DNA of 64,000 nt, taken from assembly GCA_942493055.1 (NCBI GenBank), contig OW818680.1, positions 1,302,001-1,366,000 on the forward strand, given 5' to 3'. Numbering within the stretch: the first letter of the stretch is position 1; every line of letters starts with the position of its first letter. Below the pieces are notes generated by a model that made no database searches, was not told where the DNA came from, and saw only the letters and a program-made list of their open reading frames with translations. Below, piece by piece: positions 33,919-41,433 of this stretch. This DNA is from CAIZQW01 sp942493055 (GTDB taxonomy: Bacteria; Verrucomicrobiota; Kiritimatiellia; RFP12; UBA1067). Made by a program: the position numbers and the translations under genes.

Positions 33919-36900
33919 ATGACAACACCAACGACCACTCAGATCCTTATGATAGGCGTGTTGACGCTGCTGGGGGCACTTACAGTGGCCTATCTGATCT
34001 ATCGGGGAACACGGCAGCGGCTCAGAAATATCGTTCATCTCGAGACGAAGCGCCTGCTGCAGATTCAGGAGGAGACGAATAAGCAGCTTCAGCAGGCCAA
34101 CATCACTTTGCAAATCAGTGACGAAAGGCTCGCGGTGACGCTCAACTCCATCGGTGACGGGGTGATCGCCACCGATGCCGAAGGGCGAGTATCGTTCCTG
34201 AACCCCCTTGCCCAGCAGCTTACCGGCTGGACGTTGAAGGAAGCTCTCGGTCACTCTGTGGACGAGATCTTTCACATTGTCAATCAGGAGACCCGTAAGC
34301 CCGCCACTGTCCCTGTAAAAGAAACCCTGTCCAAGGGCACAATACAGGGACTGGCCAATCACACCGTACTGATTGCACGCGATGGCGTAGAATGCGCGAT
34401 CGCCGACAGTTGCGCGCCGATTCGCGACCGCTCCGGCCACGTGGTTGGCGCCGTGCTGGTGTTCCGTGATGTCACAAAGGAATATGCGGTGCAGCGGGCC
34501 TTGAACGACAATGCGACACTGATTCAAACGATCCTCAACACCGTGGTGGACGGCATCATCACTTTTCATGCCAGTGGAGGCATCGTAGAGACTGTTAACC
34601 CGGCTGCGTTGCGGATGTTTGGCTACACAGCCTCAGAAATCATCGGTCAAAACGTCAGCAGGTTGATACCCGAACTCGAGCAGGACACGCTCAGCAATGT
34701 CTTCGAAAAGGTAAGGGCGGGCGATCACACGTGGGCCAGCGGCTTTGGACGCGAAATCGAGGGACAGCGCAGGGATGGCAACCGTTTTCCGTTGGAGCTT
34801 GCGCTCAGCGAGATGTGGATGGGGGGCCAGCGCCACTTCACGGGCATTCTACGCGACAACACAGCTCGCAAGCAGGCCGAGGCGGCACTGCTCAAGGCAG
34901 GGGCTCTCCAACGCGCGATCTTCAACAGCGCCAACTTTTCGAGTATCGCCACGGATGCCAAGGGCGTCATCCAGATCTTCAACGTCGGCGCGGAACGCAT
35001 GCTGGGCTACGCGGCCGCAGACGTGATGAACAAGATCACCCCGGCCGACATCTCCGACCCCCAGGAGGTGATCGCGCGCGCCAAGGCGCTGAGCAGTGAA
35101 CTCGGCACGCCGATCACGCCGGGCTTCGAGGCCCTGGTGTTCAAGGCCTCTCGCGGTATCGAGGACATCTACGAGTTGACCTACATCCGCAAGGACGGCA
35201 GCCGCTTCCCGGCGGTCGTATCCGTCACAGCCTTGCGTGACGAGCAAGATTCCATCATCGGCTACCTGCTGATTGGTACCGATAACACCGCGCGCAAGCG
35301 GGCCGAAGAGGCTCTGATCAAGGCGGGGGCCTTGCAGAGCGCGATCTTCAACAGTGCCAACTTCTCGAGTATCGCCACGGACGCCAAGGGTGTCATCCAG
35401 ATCTTCAACGTCGGCGCGGAACGCATGCTGGGCTACGCGGCCGCAGACGTGATGAACAAGATCACCCCGGCCGACATCTCCGACCCCCAGGAGGTGATCG
35501 CGCGCGCCAAGGCGCTGAGCAGTGAACTCGGCACGCCGATCACGCCGGGCTTCGAGGCCCTGGTGTTCAAGGCCTCGCGCGGCATCGAGGACATCTACGA
35601 GTTGACCTACATCCGCAAGGACGGCAGCCGCTTCCCGGCGGTCGTATCCGTCACGGCCTTGCGTGACGCGCAAGACGCCATCATCGGGTATCTGCTAATC
35701 GGGACTGACAACACGGCGCGCAAACTGGTCGAGGCTGAACAAAAAAAACTCGATCAGCGCCTGCGTGACCAACAGTTTTACACGCGTTCGCTGATCGAAG
35801 CCAATATTGATGCCATTATGGCCACCGATCCAGACGGCATCATTACCGATGTCAACAAGGAGATGGAGGCGCTCACCGATTGCACGCGCGACGAACTGAT
35901 CGGCGCGCCGTTCAAAAACTACTTTACTGACCCGGAGCGTGCCGATGCTGCGATCAAGCTGATGCTGCGCGAAAAGAAGGTCACCGACTATGAGTTGACC
36001 GCATGTGCCCGAGATGGCAGGAAAACAGAGGTTTCACTGAATGCCACAACATTTTACGACCGTGATCGGACGTTAAAGGGTGTATTCGCTGCTGCGCGAA
36101 ATATCACGGAGCGCAAGCGTAACGAGCAGGCGCTCCAAGAAACGAACGTTGAGCTGGAGAGCGCCAAATCAACTGCGGAAAAGGCTAATCTTGCGAAATC
36201 TGATTTTCTGTCCAGCATGAGCCATGAGCTTCGTAGTCCGCTCAATGCGATCCTGGGATTCGCTCAACTCATGGATTCGGCCACGCCGCCACCCACAGTT
36301 TATCAGAAGGAAAGCATTGACCAAATTCTCCAGTCGGGATGGCATCTCTTGAAATTGATCAACGAAATTCTCGATCTCGCCGTGATCGAATCTGGAAAAG
36401 TGTCGCTCTCTCCAGAATCGGTGTCCCTGGCCGAGGTCATGTCCGAATGCCAAGGGATGATGGAGTCACAGGCTCAAGCGCGTGGAATCATCATGACCTT
36501 TCCCCAGTTCGATCAACCTGTCTTTGTCAGAGCCGATCGCACCCGTCTGAAGCAGATTATCCTCAACTTGATTTCAAATGCTATTAAATACAACAAGGAA
36601 AAAGGGTTGGTGACTGTGGACTGCACACTGAACACCCCTGAGCGTATTCGCATTTGCGTCTCGGACACGGGCGCAGGCTTGCCTCCTGAAAAACTGGCGC
36701 AACTCTTCCAGCCGTTTAACCGCCTGGGCCAAGAAGCTGGCAGCGTACTCGGCACGGGTATCGGCTTGGTTGTGACCAAGCGACTGGCTGAACTGATGGA
36801 CGGCGTCCTTGGCGTGGAGAGCACGGTCGGGGAAGGAAGCGTGTTCTGGTGCGAGTTACACGCGAGTGTTGCACCGCACCCTATTAGCGAAAGCGAAGAA

Positions 36901-37326
36901 GTTGCAACCGCTAGCACGCCCCTACCCACTGGAGGACAATTGCGCACCGTACTCTATGTCGAGGACAACCCGGCGAACATGCGGCTGGTCGAACAACTCA
37001 TCGAGCGGCGGCCTGACCTTCGGCTCATAACCGCAGTCAACGGAACGCTTGGCATCGAACTCGCCCGCTCAGCTCAACCGACGGTGATTCTGATGGATAT
37101 CAACCTGCCGGGCATCAGCGGCATCGACGCCTTGAAAATTTTACGCGCGGACCAGGCTACAGCCCATATCCCTATAATCGCCCTCAGCGCGAATGCCATG
37201 CATAGCGACATTGAAAAGGCCCTTGAAATGGGATTTTTCCGCTATCTCACAAAACCCATCAAAGTCAAGGAGTTCATGGACACGCTGAACATTGCTCTGG
37301 ACTTTGCAGAAAGAGGCAAGGTATGA
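33919..37326 (+). CDS. Five-PAS hybrid sensor histidine kinase with C-terminal receiver
   Basis: An 1135-residue protein. One N-terminal membrane helix (ILMIGVLTLLGALTVAYLIY) is followed directly by a coiled coil, so sensing is probably cytoplasmic. PAS domains lie at about 65-175, 185-315, 325-465, 467-607 and 615-735; the third and fourth are near-identical copies. The HisKA box is SSMSHELRSPLNAILGFAQ with His769. The HATPase domain has LKQIILNLISNAIKYN, SDTGAGLPPE and GTGIGLVV. The receiver (1010-1130) has Asp1060 in ILMDINLPGISG. The start ATG at 33919 gives the membrane helix at the N-terminus; the in-frame extension upstream runs into the preceding gene. The stop overlaps the next start by 4 bp. 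Confidence 0.9.
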   Translation: MTTPTTTQILMIGVLTLLGALTVAYLIYRGTRQRLRNIVHLETKRLLQIQEETNKQLQQANITLQISDERLAVTLNSIGDGVIATDAEGRVSFLNPLAQQLTGWTLKEALGHSVDEIFHIVNQETRKPATVPVKETLSKGTIQGLANHTVLIARDGVECAIADSCAPIRDRSGHVVGAVLVFRDVTKEYAVQRALNDNATLIQTILNTVVDGIITFHASGGIVETVNPAALRMFGYTASEIIGQNVSRLIPELEQDTLSNVFEKVRAGDHTWASGFGREIEGQRRDGNRFPLELALSEMWMGGQRHFTGILRDNTARKQAEAALLKAGALQRAIFNSANFSSIATDAKGVIQIFNVGAERMLGYAAADVMNKITPADISDPQEVIARAKALSSELGTPITPGFEALVFKASRGIEDIYELTYIRKDGSRFPAVVSVTALRDEQDSIIGYLLIGTDNTARKRAEEALIKAGALQSAIFNSANFSSIATDAKGVIQIFNVGAERMLGYAAADVMNKITPADISDPQEVIARAKALSSELGTPITPGFEALVFKASRGIEDIYELTYIRKDGSRFPAVVSVTALRDAQDAIIGYLLIGTDNTARKLVEAEQKKLDQRLRDQQFYTRSLIEANIDAIMATDPDGIITDVNKEMEALTDCTRDELIGAPFKNYFTDPERADAAIKLMLREKKVTDYELTACARDGRKTEVSLNATTFYDRDRTLKGVFAAARNITERKRNEQALQETNVELESAKSTAEKANLAKSDFLSSMSHELRSPLNAILGFAQLMDSATPPPTVYQKESIDQILQSGWHLLKLINEILDLAVIESGKVSLSPESVSLAEVMSECQGMMESQAQARGIIMTFPQFDQPVFVRADRTRLKQIILNLISNAIKYNKEKGLVTVDCTLNTPERIRICVSDTGAGLPPEKLAQLFQPFNRLGQEAGSVLGTGIGLVVTKRLAELMDGVLGVESTVGEGSVFWCELHASVAPHPISESEEVATASTPLPTGGQLRTVLYVEDNPANMRLVEQLIERRPDLRLITAVNGTLGIELARSAQPTVILMDINLPGISGIDALKILRADQATAHIPIIALSANAMHSDIEKALEMGFFRYLTKPIKVKEFMDTLNIALDFAERGKV
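34888..35739 (+). repeat. 426-bp tandem duplication encoding two PAS domains
   Basis: Two in-frame copies, about 34888-35313 and 35314-35739, have a period of 426 bp (142 codons). Bases 34966-35150 are identical to 35392-35576 over 185 bp, including third positions, while the ends differ at scattered sites. The segment is more GC-rich in third positions than its surroundings. Confidence 0.9.
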
Positions 37327-38486
37327 CAACCCCTCAACAGCCGCACACGCCCAACATTCTCGTTGTGGACGACAAACCTGCCAATGTACTCCTGCTGGTA
37401 CGGATACTCACAGATCAAGGATACAACACGCGACAGGTACTCAGCGGCATTTTAGCACTGCAGGCCGCACGCGAGGATCCCCCCGATTTGATTCTGCTCG
37501 ATATTGACATGCCAGAAATGAACGGCTTCCAAGTCTGTGAACAACTCAAGGCCGACATGGCGCTGAAAGATATCCCCGTCATATTCATCAGCGCACTGAA
37601 TAATACGATCGACAAAGTGAAAGCGTTCCATGTAGGCGGAGTGGACTACGTGACGAAACCTTTCCAGTTGCCGGAGATCCGTTCGCGCGTGGAGGCCCAC
37701 CTGCGCATACGCTACCTGCAACGCCAACTCAGCGCTCAAAACGAGAATCTGGAGCAACTCGTTGCTGAGCGGACCTGCGAACTGGCGAAAATGTATGAAC
37801 AGTTGCAGGAGATGGGAAGACTCAAAAATGATTTTTTACGCATGATTTCACATGAGATACGCACGCCAGTCAACGGGATTCTTGGGATCGGCAATCTGGT
37901 GCTAGAGTTGTGTCCAGCCTCTGATCGCCGATCTCTGTATGGGGATCTGTTCACACAAAGCTCTTTGCGCTTGCGAAACCTTATCGAGGATGCGTCCTTG
38001 ATCACCGACATGGAGAAGTTGACCCTGAAGCAGGGCAGAGCCATCTCTTTTTCCGACCTCCTCGCGGAGGTCACCGTCTCCCTCCCGAACATAGAGATCC
38101 AACGTGAGCCAGCGGCTGAATGGGAAACATTATTCCTCAAAGGTTATCACCCGCTGCTCAAAAGGGCCTTTGTTTCCCTGATTCTCCTTGCGACTTCTTT
38201 CTCCCGTGACAAACACATCGCTCATGTAATAGCGACAGTCACGGAAGATGTTCTTCGCGTTCGCATCGAGTTAGATGCGTTGTCCCTTTCAGGTGATCAG
38301 GTTGCTGAATTCTTTGAACTCGAGTCCGGGGTAAGAGCCTCCTCTCCCGCTGAAACGTTGGGCCTCTCCCCTGTCGTCGCACATCAGATCATCTCTGCTT
38401 TGGGTGGCGAGATGAAACTGGTCAAGGGGGACGGGCAATCGGGATATGTGGAAGTCACCCTTCTCAAGGAGGAGAGTCATGTCTAA
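37323..38486 (+). CDS. Receiver-HisKA protein with decayed ATPase domain
   Basis: A 387-residue protein. The receiver at 10-125 has the full acidic pocket and Asp60 (LILLDIDMPEMNG). A coiled coil leads to a HisKA box (LRMISHEIRTPVNGILGIGN) with His177. The C-terminal part should be an HATPase domain, but the N box reads LKRAFVSLILLATSF with no asparagine, and no DxGxG or GxGxG loop is visible. ATP binding is therefore doubtful, so the protein could be a phospho-relay or scaffold. The receiver is very similar to that of the next gene. The start overlaps the hybrid kinase stop by 4 bp (ATGA). Confidence 0.82.
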   Translation: MTTPQQPHTPNILVVDDKPANVLLLVRILTDQGYNTRQVLSGILALQAAREDPPDLILLDIDMPEMNGFQVCEQLKADMALKDIPVIFISALNNTIDKVKAFHVGGVDYVTKPFQLPEIRSRVEAHLRIRYLQRQLSAQNENLEQLVAERTCELAKMYEQLQEMGRLKNDFLRMISHEIRTPVNGILGIGNLVLELCPASDRRSLYGDLFTQSSLRLRNLIEDASLITDMEKLTLKQGRAISFSDLLAEVTVSLPNIEIQREPAAEWETLFLKGYHPLLKRAFVSLILLATSFSRDKHIAHVIATVTEDVLRVRIELDALSLSGDQVAEFFELESGVRASSPAETLGLSPVVAHQIISALGGEMKLVKGDGQSGYVEVTLLKEESHV

Positions 38487-39654
38487 CCAGCGCTCTAAAC
38501 GCTTCCCCTGTGTCGCCTACGGCCTCCCTGCTGCTGCGCCCAGCATTCTCATCGTGGACGACATGCCCGCTAATGTGCTTCTGCTGGTACGTATGCTCAC
38601 GGATCGGGGGTACAACCCGCGTCCCGTTCTCAGCGGCAAGTTGGCACTTCAGACCGCACGCGAAGACCCGCCCGACCTGATCCTGCTTGACATCAACATG
38701 CCAGAGATGAACGGGTTCGAGGTCTGCGAGAAACTTAAAGCCGACGCGGTGCTGAAAAACATCCCCGTCATTTTCATCAGTGCTCTGAATGAAACGATCG
38801 ACAAGGTAAAAGCGTTTCGCGTGGGTGGCGTAGACTATGTGACGAAACCTTTTCAATTTGAAGAAATCTATGCCCGCGTCCAAACACATCTGCACGTGCG
38901 TCATCTGGAAACACTTCGAGATGACCTCACCCACATGGTCATCCACGATTTGAGCAACCCGCTGTTGGTCATTTTCGGATTACTGGATGTCTTGGAATTT
39001 CAAGAGGCCCAAAATCTTTCCTCAAGCACCCGGGAGTTCGTCACGCTGGCGCGCCTCAGCGCAGAGGAACTTCGCAACATCATCAGCTCAGTCCTCGATG
39101 TCAGCAAGATCGGTGCGGGTGAGCTGAGGCTCACCTGTGAACCGTGCGATCTCGGCACGCTCATCCGCACGGTGCTATCCACAACACACCTCTTGCCTGG
39201 CAACCGCACGGTGACGTTCGACGCGCAGGAAGAACCTCTCACCGTCACGGCTGATCTCGGCTTGCTTCGACGGGTGCTTCAGAACCTGATCAGCAACGCC
39301 GTCAGTTATACTCCATCCGGTGGCGACGTCCTCATTACCTTGACACCATCTCCGGCTGAGGTTCGCGTCTCTGTCACCGATAGTGGTCCAGGCATTGCAC
39401 CAGAATATCATCAGCGTATCTTCGAAAAGTTTGGCCAGGTTGAAGACCAGGGCAATCGAACAGGGACAGGGCTGGGACTCACATTCTGTAAATTGGCTAT
39501 TGATGCTCTCGGCGGACGCATCGGTGTCGAAAGCGAAGTTGGCAAAGGAAGTACGTTCTGGTTCGTACTGCCCTTGCACGAGAGTTCTGTTAAGACAAAA
39601 ATGCGCTCACCCATGCGCGTCAGCCATTCGGGTTCTGTCCAGTCGCCTCTTTGA
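38479..39654 (+). CDS. Receiver-histidine kinase (intact catalytic domain)
   Basis: A 391-residue cytoplasmic protein. The receiver (22-137) has Asp71 in LILLDINMPEMNG. The HisKA box is LTHMVIHDLSNPLLVIFGLL with His156. The HATPase domain is complete: LRRVLQNLISNAVSYT, VTDSGPGIAPE and GTGLGLTFCKLA. Translation starts at 38479 after AAGGAGGAGAG, inside the last codons of the preceding gene (8-bp overlap). With the hybrid kinase it could form a relay in which this receiver is a phosphate acceptor. Its 3' end overlaps that of the convergent membrane-protein gene by 35 bp. Confidence 0.9.
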   Translation: MSNQRSKRFPCVAYGLPAAAPSILIVDDMPANVLLLVRMLTDRGYNPRPVLSGKLALQTAREDPPDLILLDINMPEMNGFEVCEKLKADAVLKNIPVIFISALNETIDKVKAFRVGGVDYVTKPFQFEEIYARVQTHLHVRHLETLRDDLTHMVIHDLSNPLLVIFGLLDVLEFQEAQNLSSSTREFVTLARLSAEELRNIISSVLDVSKIGAGELRLTCEPCDLGTLIRTVLSTTHLLPGNRTVTFDAQEEPLTVTADLGLLRRVLQNLISNAVSYTPSGGDVLITLTPSPAEVRVSVTDSGPGIAPEYHQRIFEKFGQVEDQGNRTGTGLGLTFCKLAIDALGGRIGVESEVGKGSTFWFVLPLHESSVKTKMRSPMRVSHSGSVQSPL

Positions 39655-40015
39655 TCATGGCTGTGGCACCTGACTTATCCATCCATCTCTTTTCATCCAT
39701 AGCCACCACCAGAGCAACAACACCGGCGATGGTATAGAGTGCTCCGAGCAGGAGCCCCAGGAGTGCCTTTGCTTTGAAAGACCACGGCACCAGGCAAAAG
39801 AGTGCCGCGTGAAAGAGGATCGCGCCAACGCAGATGAGCCCAATACAGAGCCCCAACTGCAGGAGTCCAAGCGTGGAGAGCCGTGCCATCTGCACACCTC
39901 GAAGATAGGACTTCGCAGCCTCGATTTTGAGATACTGGATCGACAGATGACGGTAGTTGTCCAACAACTTCACCGCCATTGTCGCCAGATAACCTTTGAA
40001 CAGGATGTTGAACAT
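39620..40015 (-). CDS. YqjE-like membrane protein (Phage_holin_3_6 family type)
   Basis: A 131-residue protein with an amphipathic N-terminus (LDNYRHLSIQYLKIEAAKSY) and two membrane helices (LGLLQLGLCIGLICVGAILF, AKALLGLLLGALYTIAGVVA). Size and layout match the YqjE group, whose family name mentions holins although members are chromosomal stress-associated genes. It lies 20 bp after a DUF883 gene, as yqjE follows yqjD in enterobacteria, which supports the call. The family match is by pattern rather than a clear motif. Confidence 0.6.
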   Translation of the reverse strand: MFNILFKGYLATMAVKLLDNYRHLSIQYLKIEAAKSYLRGVQMARLSTLGLLQLGLCIGLICVGAILFHAALFCLVPWSFKAKALLGLLLGALYTIAGVVALVVAMDEKRWMDKSGATAMIKEATGQNPNG

Positions 40016-40035
40016 AAGTCCGCCTGTTAATGATT

Positions 40036-40383
40036 TTACTTATGATTCCGTGCCAGAATAAATCCGAGCAACAGACCGATGACGGCCGTTCCCCCGATGT
40101 AGGGCCATGGATTGCTGTGGACACTCTTGTCCACTTCCCGGGCAACCTCGCGTCCCTTCTCCGCGCTAACTTCCTTGGCATGCACGACTGCATCGACGGC
40201 ATGCTGCTTGGCCTCTACCAGGGCTTTGGCAAAGCCTTTCTCAGTATCCACGATCATGCTCCGCAAATGGGTGTATTTGTCAGACATGACGCTCTTCAAC
40301 TCTTCCTTCTTCTGCTGAGCGGCCTCCTCCAGGAGTTTCAGCGCTTCTATGATGTTTTCATTGCCTGTGTTTGCCTTTTCCAT
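40036..40383 (-). CDS. DUF883 (YqjD/ElaB-like) membrane-anchored protein
   Basis: A 115-residue protein. A long helical region (IEALKLLEEAAQQKKEELKS to EKGREVAREVDKSV) precedes the C-terminal anchor HSNPWPYIGGTAVIGLLLGF and ILARNHK. The NPWPYIGG..-helix-R ending is the hallmark of DUF883. E. coli YqjD and ElaB use this tail to sit in the inner membrane and are linked to stationary-phase ribosome binding. The ATG at 40383 has GAGG six bases upstream; an in-frame TTG two codons earlier is rejected. It is in an operon with the BON-domain gene 107 bp upstream. Confidence 0.85.
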   Translation of the reverse strand: MEKANTGNENIIEALKLLEEAAQQKKEELKSVMSDKYTHLRSMIVDTEKGFAKALVEAKQHAVDAVVHAKEVSAEKGREVAREVDKSVHSNPWPYIGGTAVIGLLLGFILARNHK

Positions 40384-40490
40384 AATCAACCTCTGCTTTC
40401 TGTTTGCTTATTCTCTTTGTTAATCAGTCGGTCAAGCTGTTGCGTGCGGATACAGGACATACCCGCGCGCAACGGCCAGACAGACTCCCG

Positions 40491-41261
40491 TTATCGAGTC
40501 GTAATTTCTTTGACTGTCATCTGGTTCTTCACATCGGTCACACCTTGAATATCAGCGACCAATTTGGAGACCAACGCCTTTTCAGCGTCATTTTTTGCAA
40601 TGCCGGTCAACGTGACCTTGCCGTCACGCGTGACGACCGTTGTCTTCACGGCACTGGTCGAGCGGTGCGTCGCCAAGGCCGCCTTGACCTGGGCAGTAAT
40701 CGATGAGTCATCAATTTTTTCAGCCGAGGTCCGCTCTGTCGTTACGGCGACGGCTGCCACGGTCATCTCGTTCTTGACCTCTTTCACGCCGTCGATATCG
40801 CTGGCGTATTCTGCGGTCAGGTCCTTCTGGGCTAAACTTTCAGCATCACCCCTCAGCGTGACAATTCCGTCCTTCACCTCAACAACCGTCTTGCCGGCGT
40901 TGACATGGCGGTGGAACAGCAAGGTGAGCTTCACCTTGCGACCAATCCACGTGTCCTTGCTTTCAGCAGCGGCTTCGGCTTTGGTCGCCAGTTGGTTGTC
41001 CACACGGGTGACGCCAGGAAGGCCTTCCACGGTATCCTGGGTCAAGGCCTTGTGCGATTCTTCATTCACTGTTCCAGTCAATGTGACGACGCCATCTTTA
41101 GCGTCTACCTTTATTGCATCGTTCTCGAGATATGTTTTGTAAACATACGTTTTCTTAAACGACGACTCGATCTTATCATCACTCTTATCGGCTCTTAGAG
41201 GCGTTGCGGTGACGATCATTGCGACTGCTGCAGCCGCGAAACACAGTGCATTCATTTTCAT
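40491..41261 (-). CDS. Exported three-BON-domain protein (OsmY-like)
   Basis: A 256-residue protein with signal peptide (NALCFAAAAVAMIVTATPLRA). Three BON domains follow, each with a helix-strand plan ending in GV..V.N.: residues 28-95 (IKVDAKDGVVTLTGTVNEES, GVTRVDNQL), 105-175 (TVVEVKDGIVTLRGDAESLA, GVKEVKNEM) and 185-254 (TTVVTRDGKVTLTGIAKNDA, GVTDVKNQM). BON proteins bind phospholipid surfaces, and OsmY is a periplasmic osmotic-stress protein. The start at 41261 is set by the signal peptide; AGGAAAGAG lies upstream. A shared-box promoter precedes it, so the BON-DUF883-YqjE operon belongs to the proposed regulon. Confidence 0.9.
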   Translation of the reverse strand: MKMNALCFAAAAVAMIVTATPLRADKSDDKIESSFKKTYVYKTYLENDAIKVDAKDGVVTLTGTVNEESHKALTQDTVEGLPGVTRVDNQLATKAEAAAESKDTWIGRKVKLTLLFHRHVNAGKTVVEVKDGIVTLRGDAESLAQKDLTAEYASDIDGVKEVKNEMTVAAVAVTTERTSAEKIDDSSITAQVKAALATHRSTSAVKTTVVTRDGKVTLTGIAKNDAEKALVSKLVADIQGVTDVKNQMTVKEITTR

Positions 41262-41382
41262 ACTTTTAATCTCTTTCCTTTTCGTTGTGATGGTTGATGT
41301 CCGCCTTTCGGCGGAACGGTTGATGCTCGTATACTTTTTCTTCACCTCGCTTTTGTCTGCGTGTTTCTTTCGTTGTAAAGAC

Positions 41383-41426
41383 AGGATACTTCATATGCTT
41401 GATTGCGGCCATGGGGTTAAATCCTA
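41383..41426 (-). promoter_or_regulatory. Shared-box promoter (copy 5) for the BON-DUF883-YqjE operon
   Basis: On the minus strand TAGGATTTAACCCCATGG (41409-41426) is followed after exactly 20 nt by TATCCT (41383-41388). The leader to the BON ATG is about 115 nt. The 14 nt GGCCGCAATCAAGC that span the box end recur at 48882-48895 without a -10. Confidence 0.66.
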
Positions 41427-41433
41427 ATCGGCT

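Noticed and set aside
34849..35673. A 274-codon minus-strand frame with internal repeats
   Set aside because: It is the antisense shadow of the duplicated PAS domains of the hybrid kinase.
39620..40015. Phage holin or prophage remnant
   Set aside because: It pairs with a DUF883 gene as YqjE does with YqjD, and no other phage gene is nearby.
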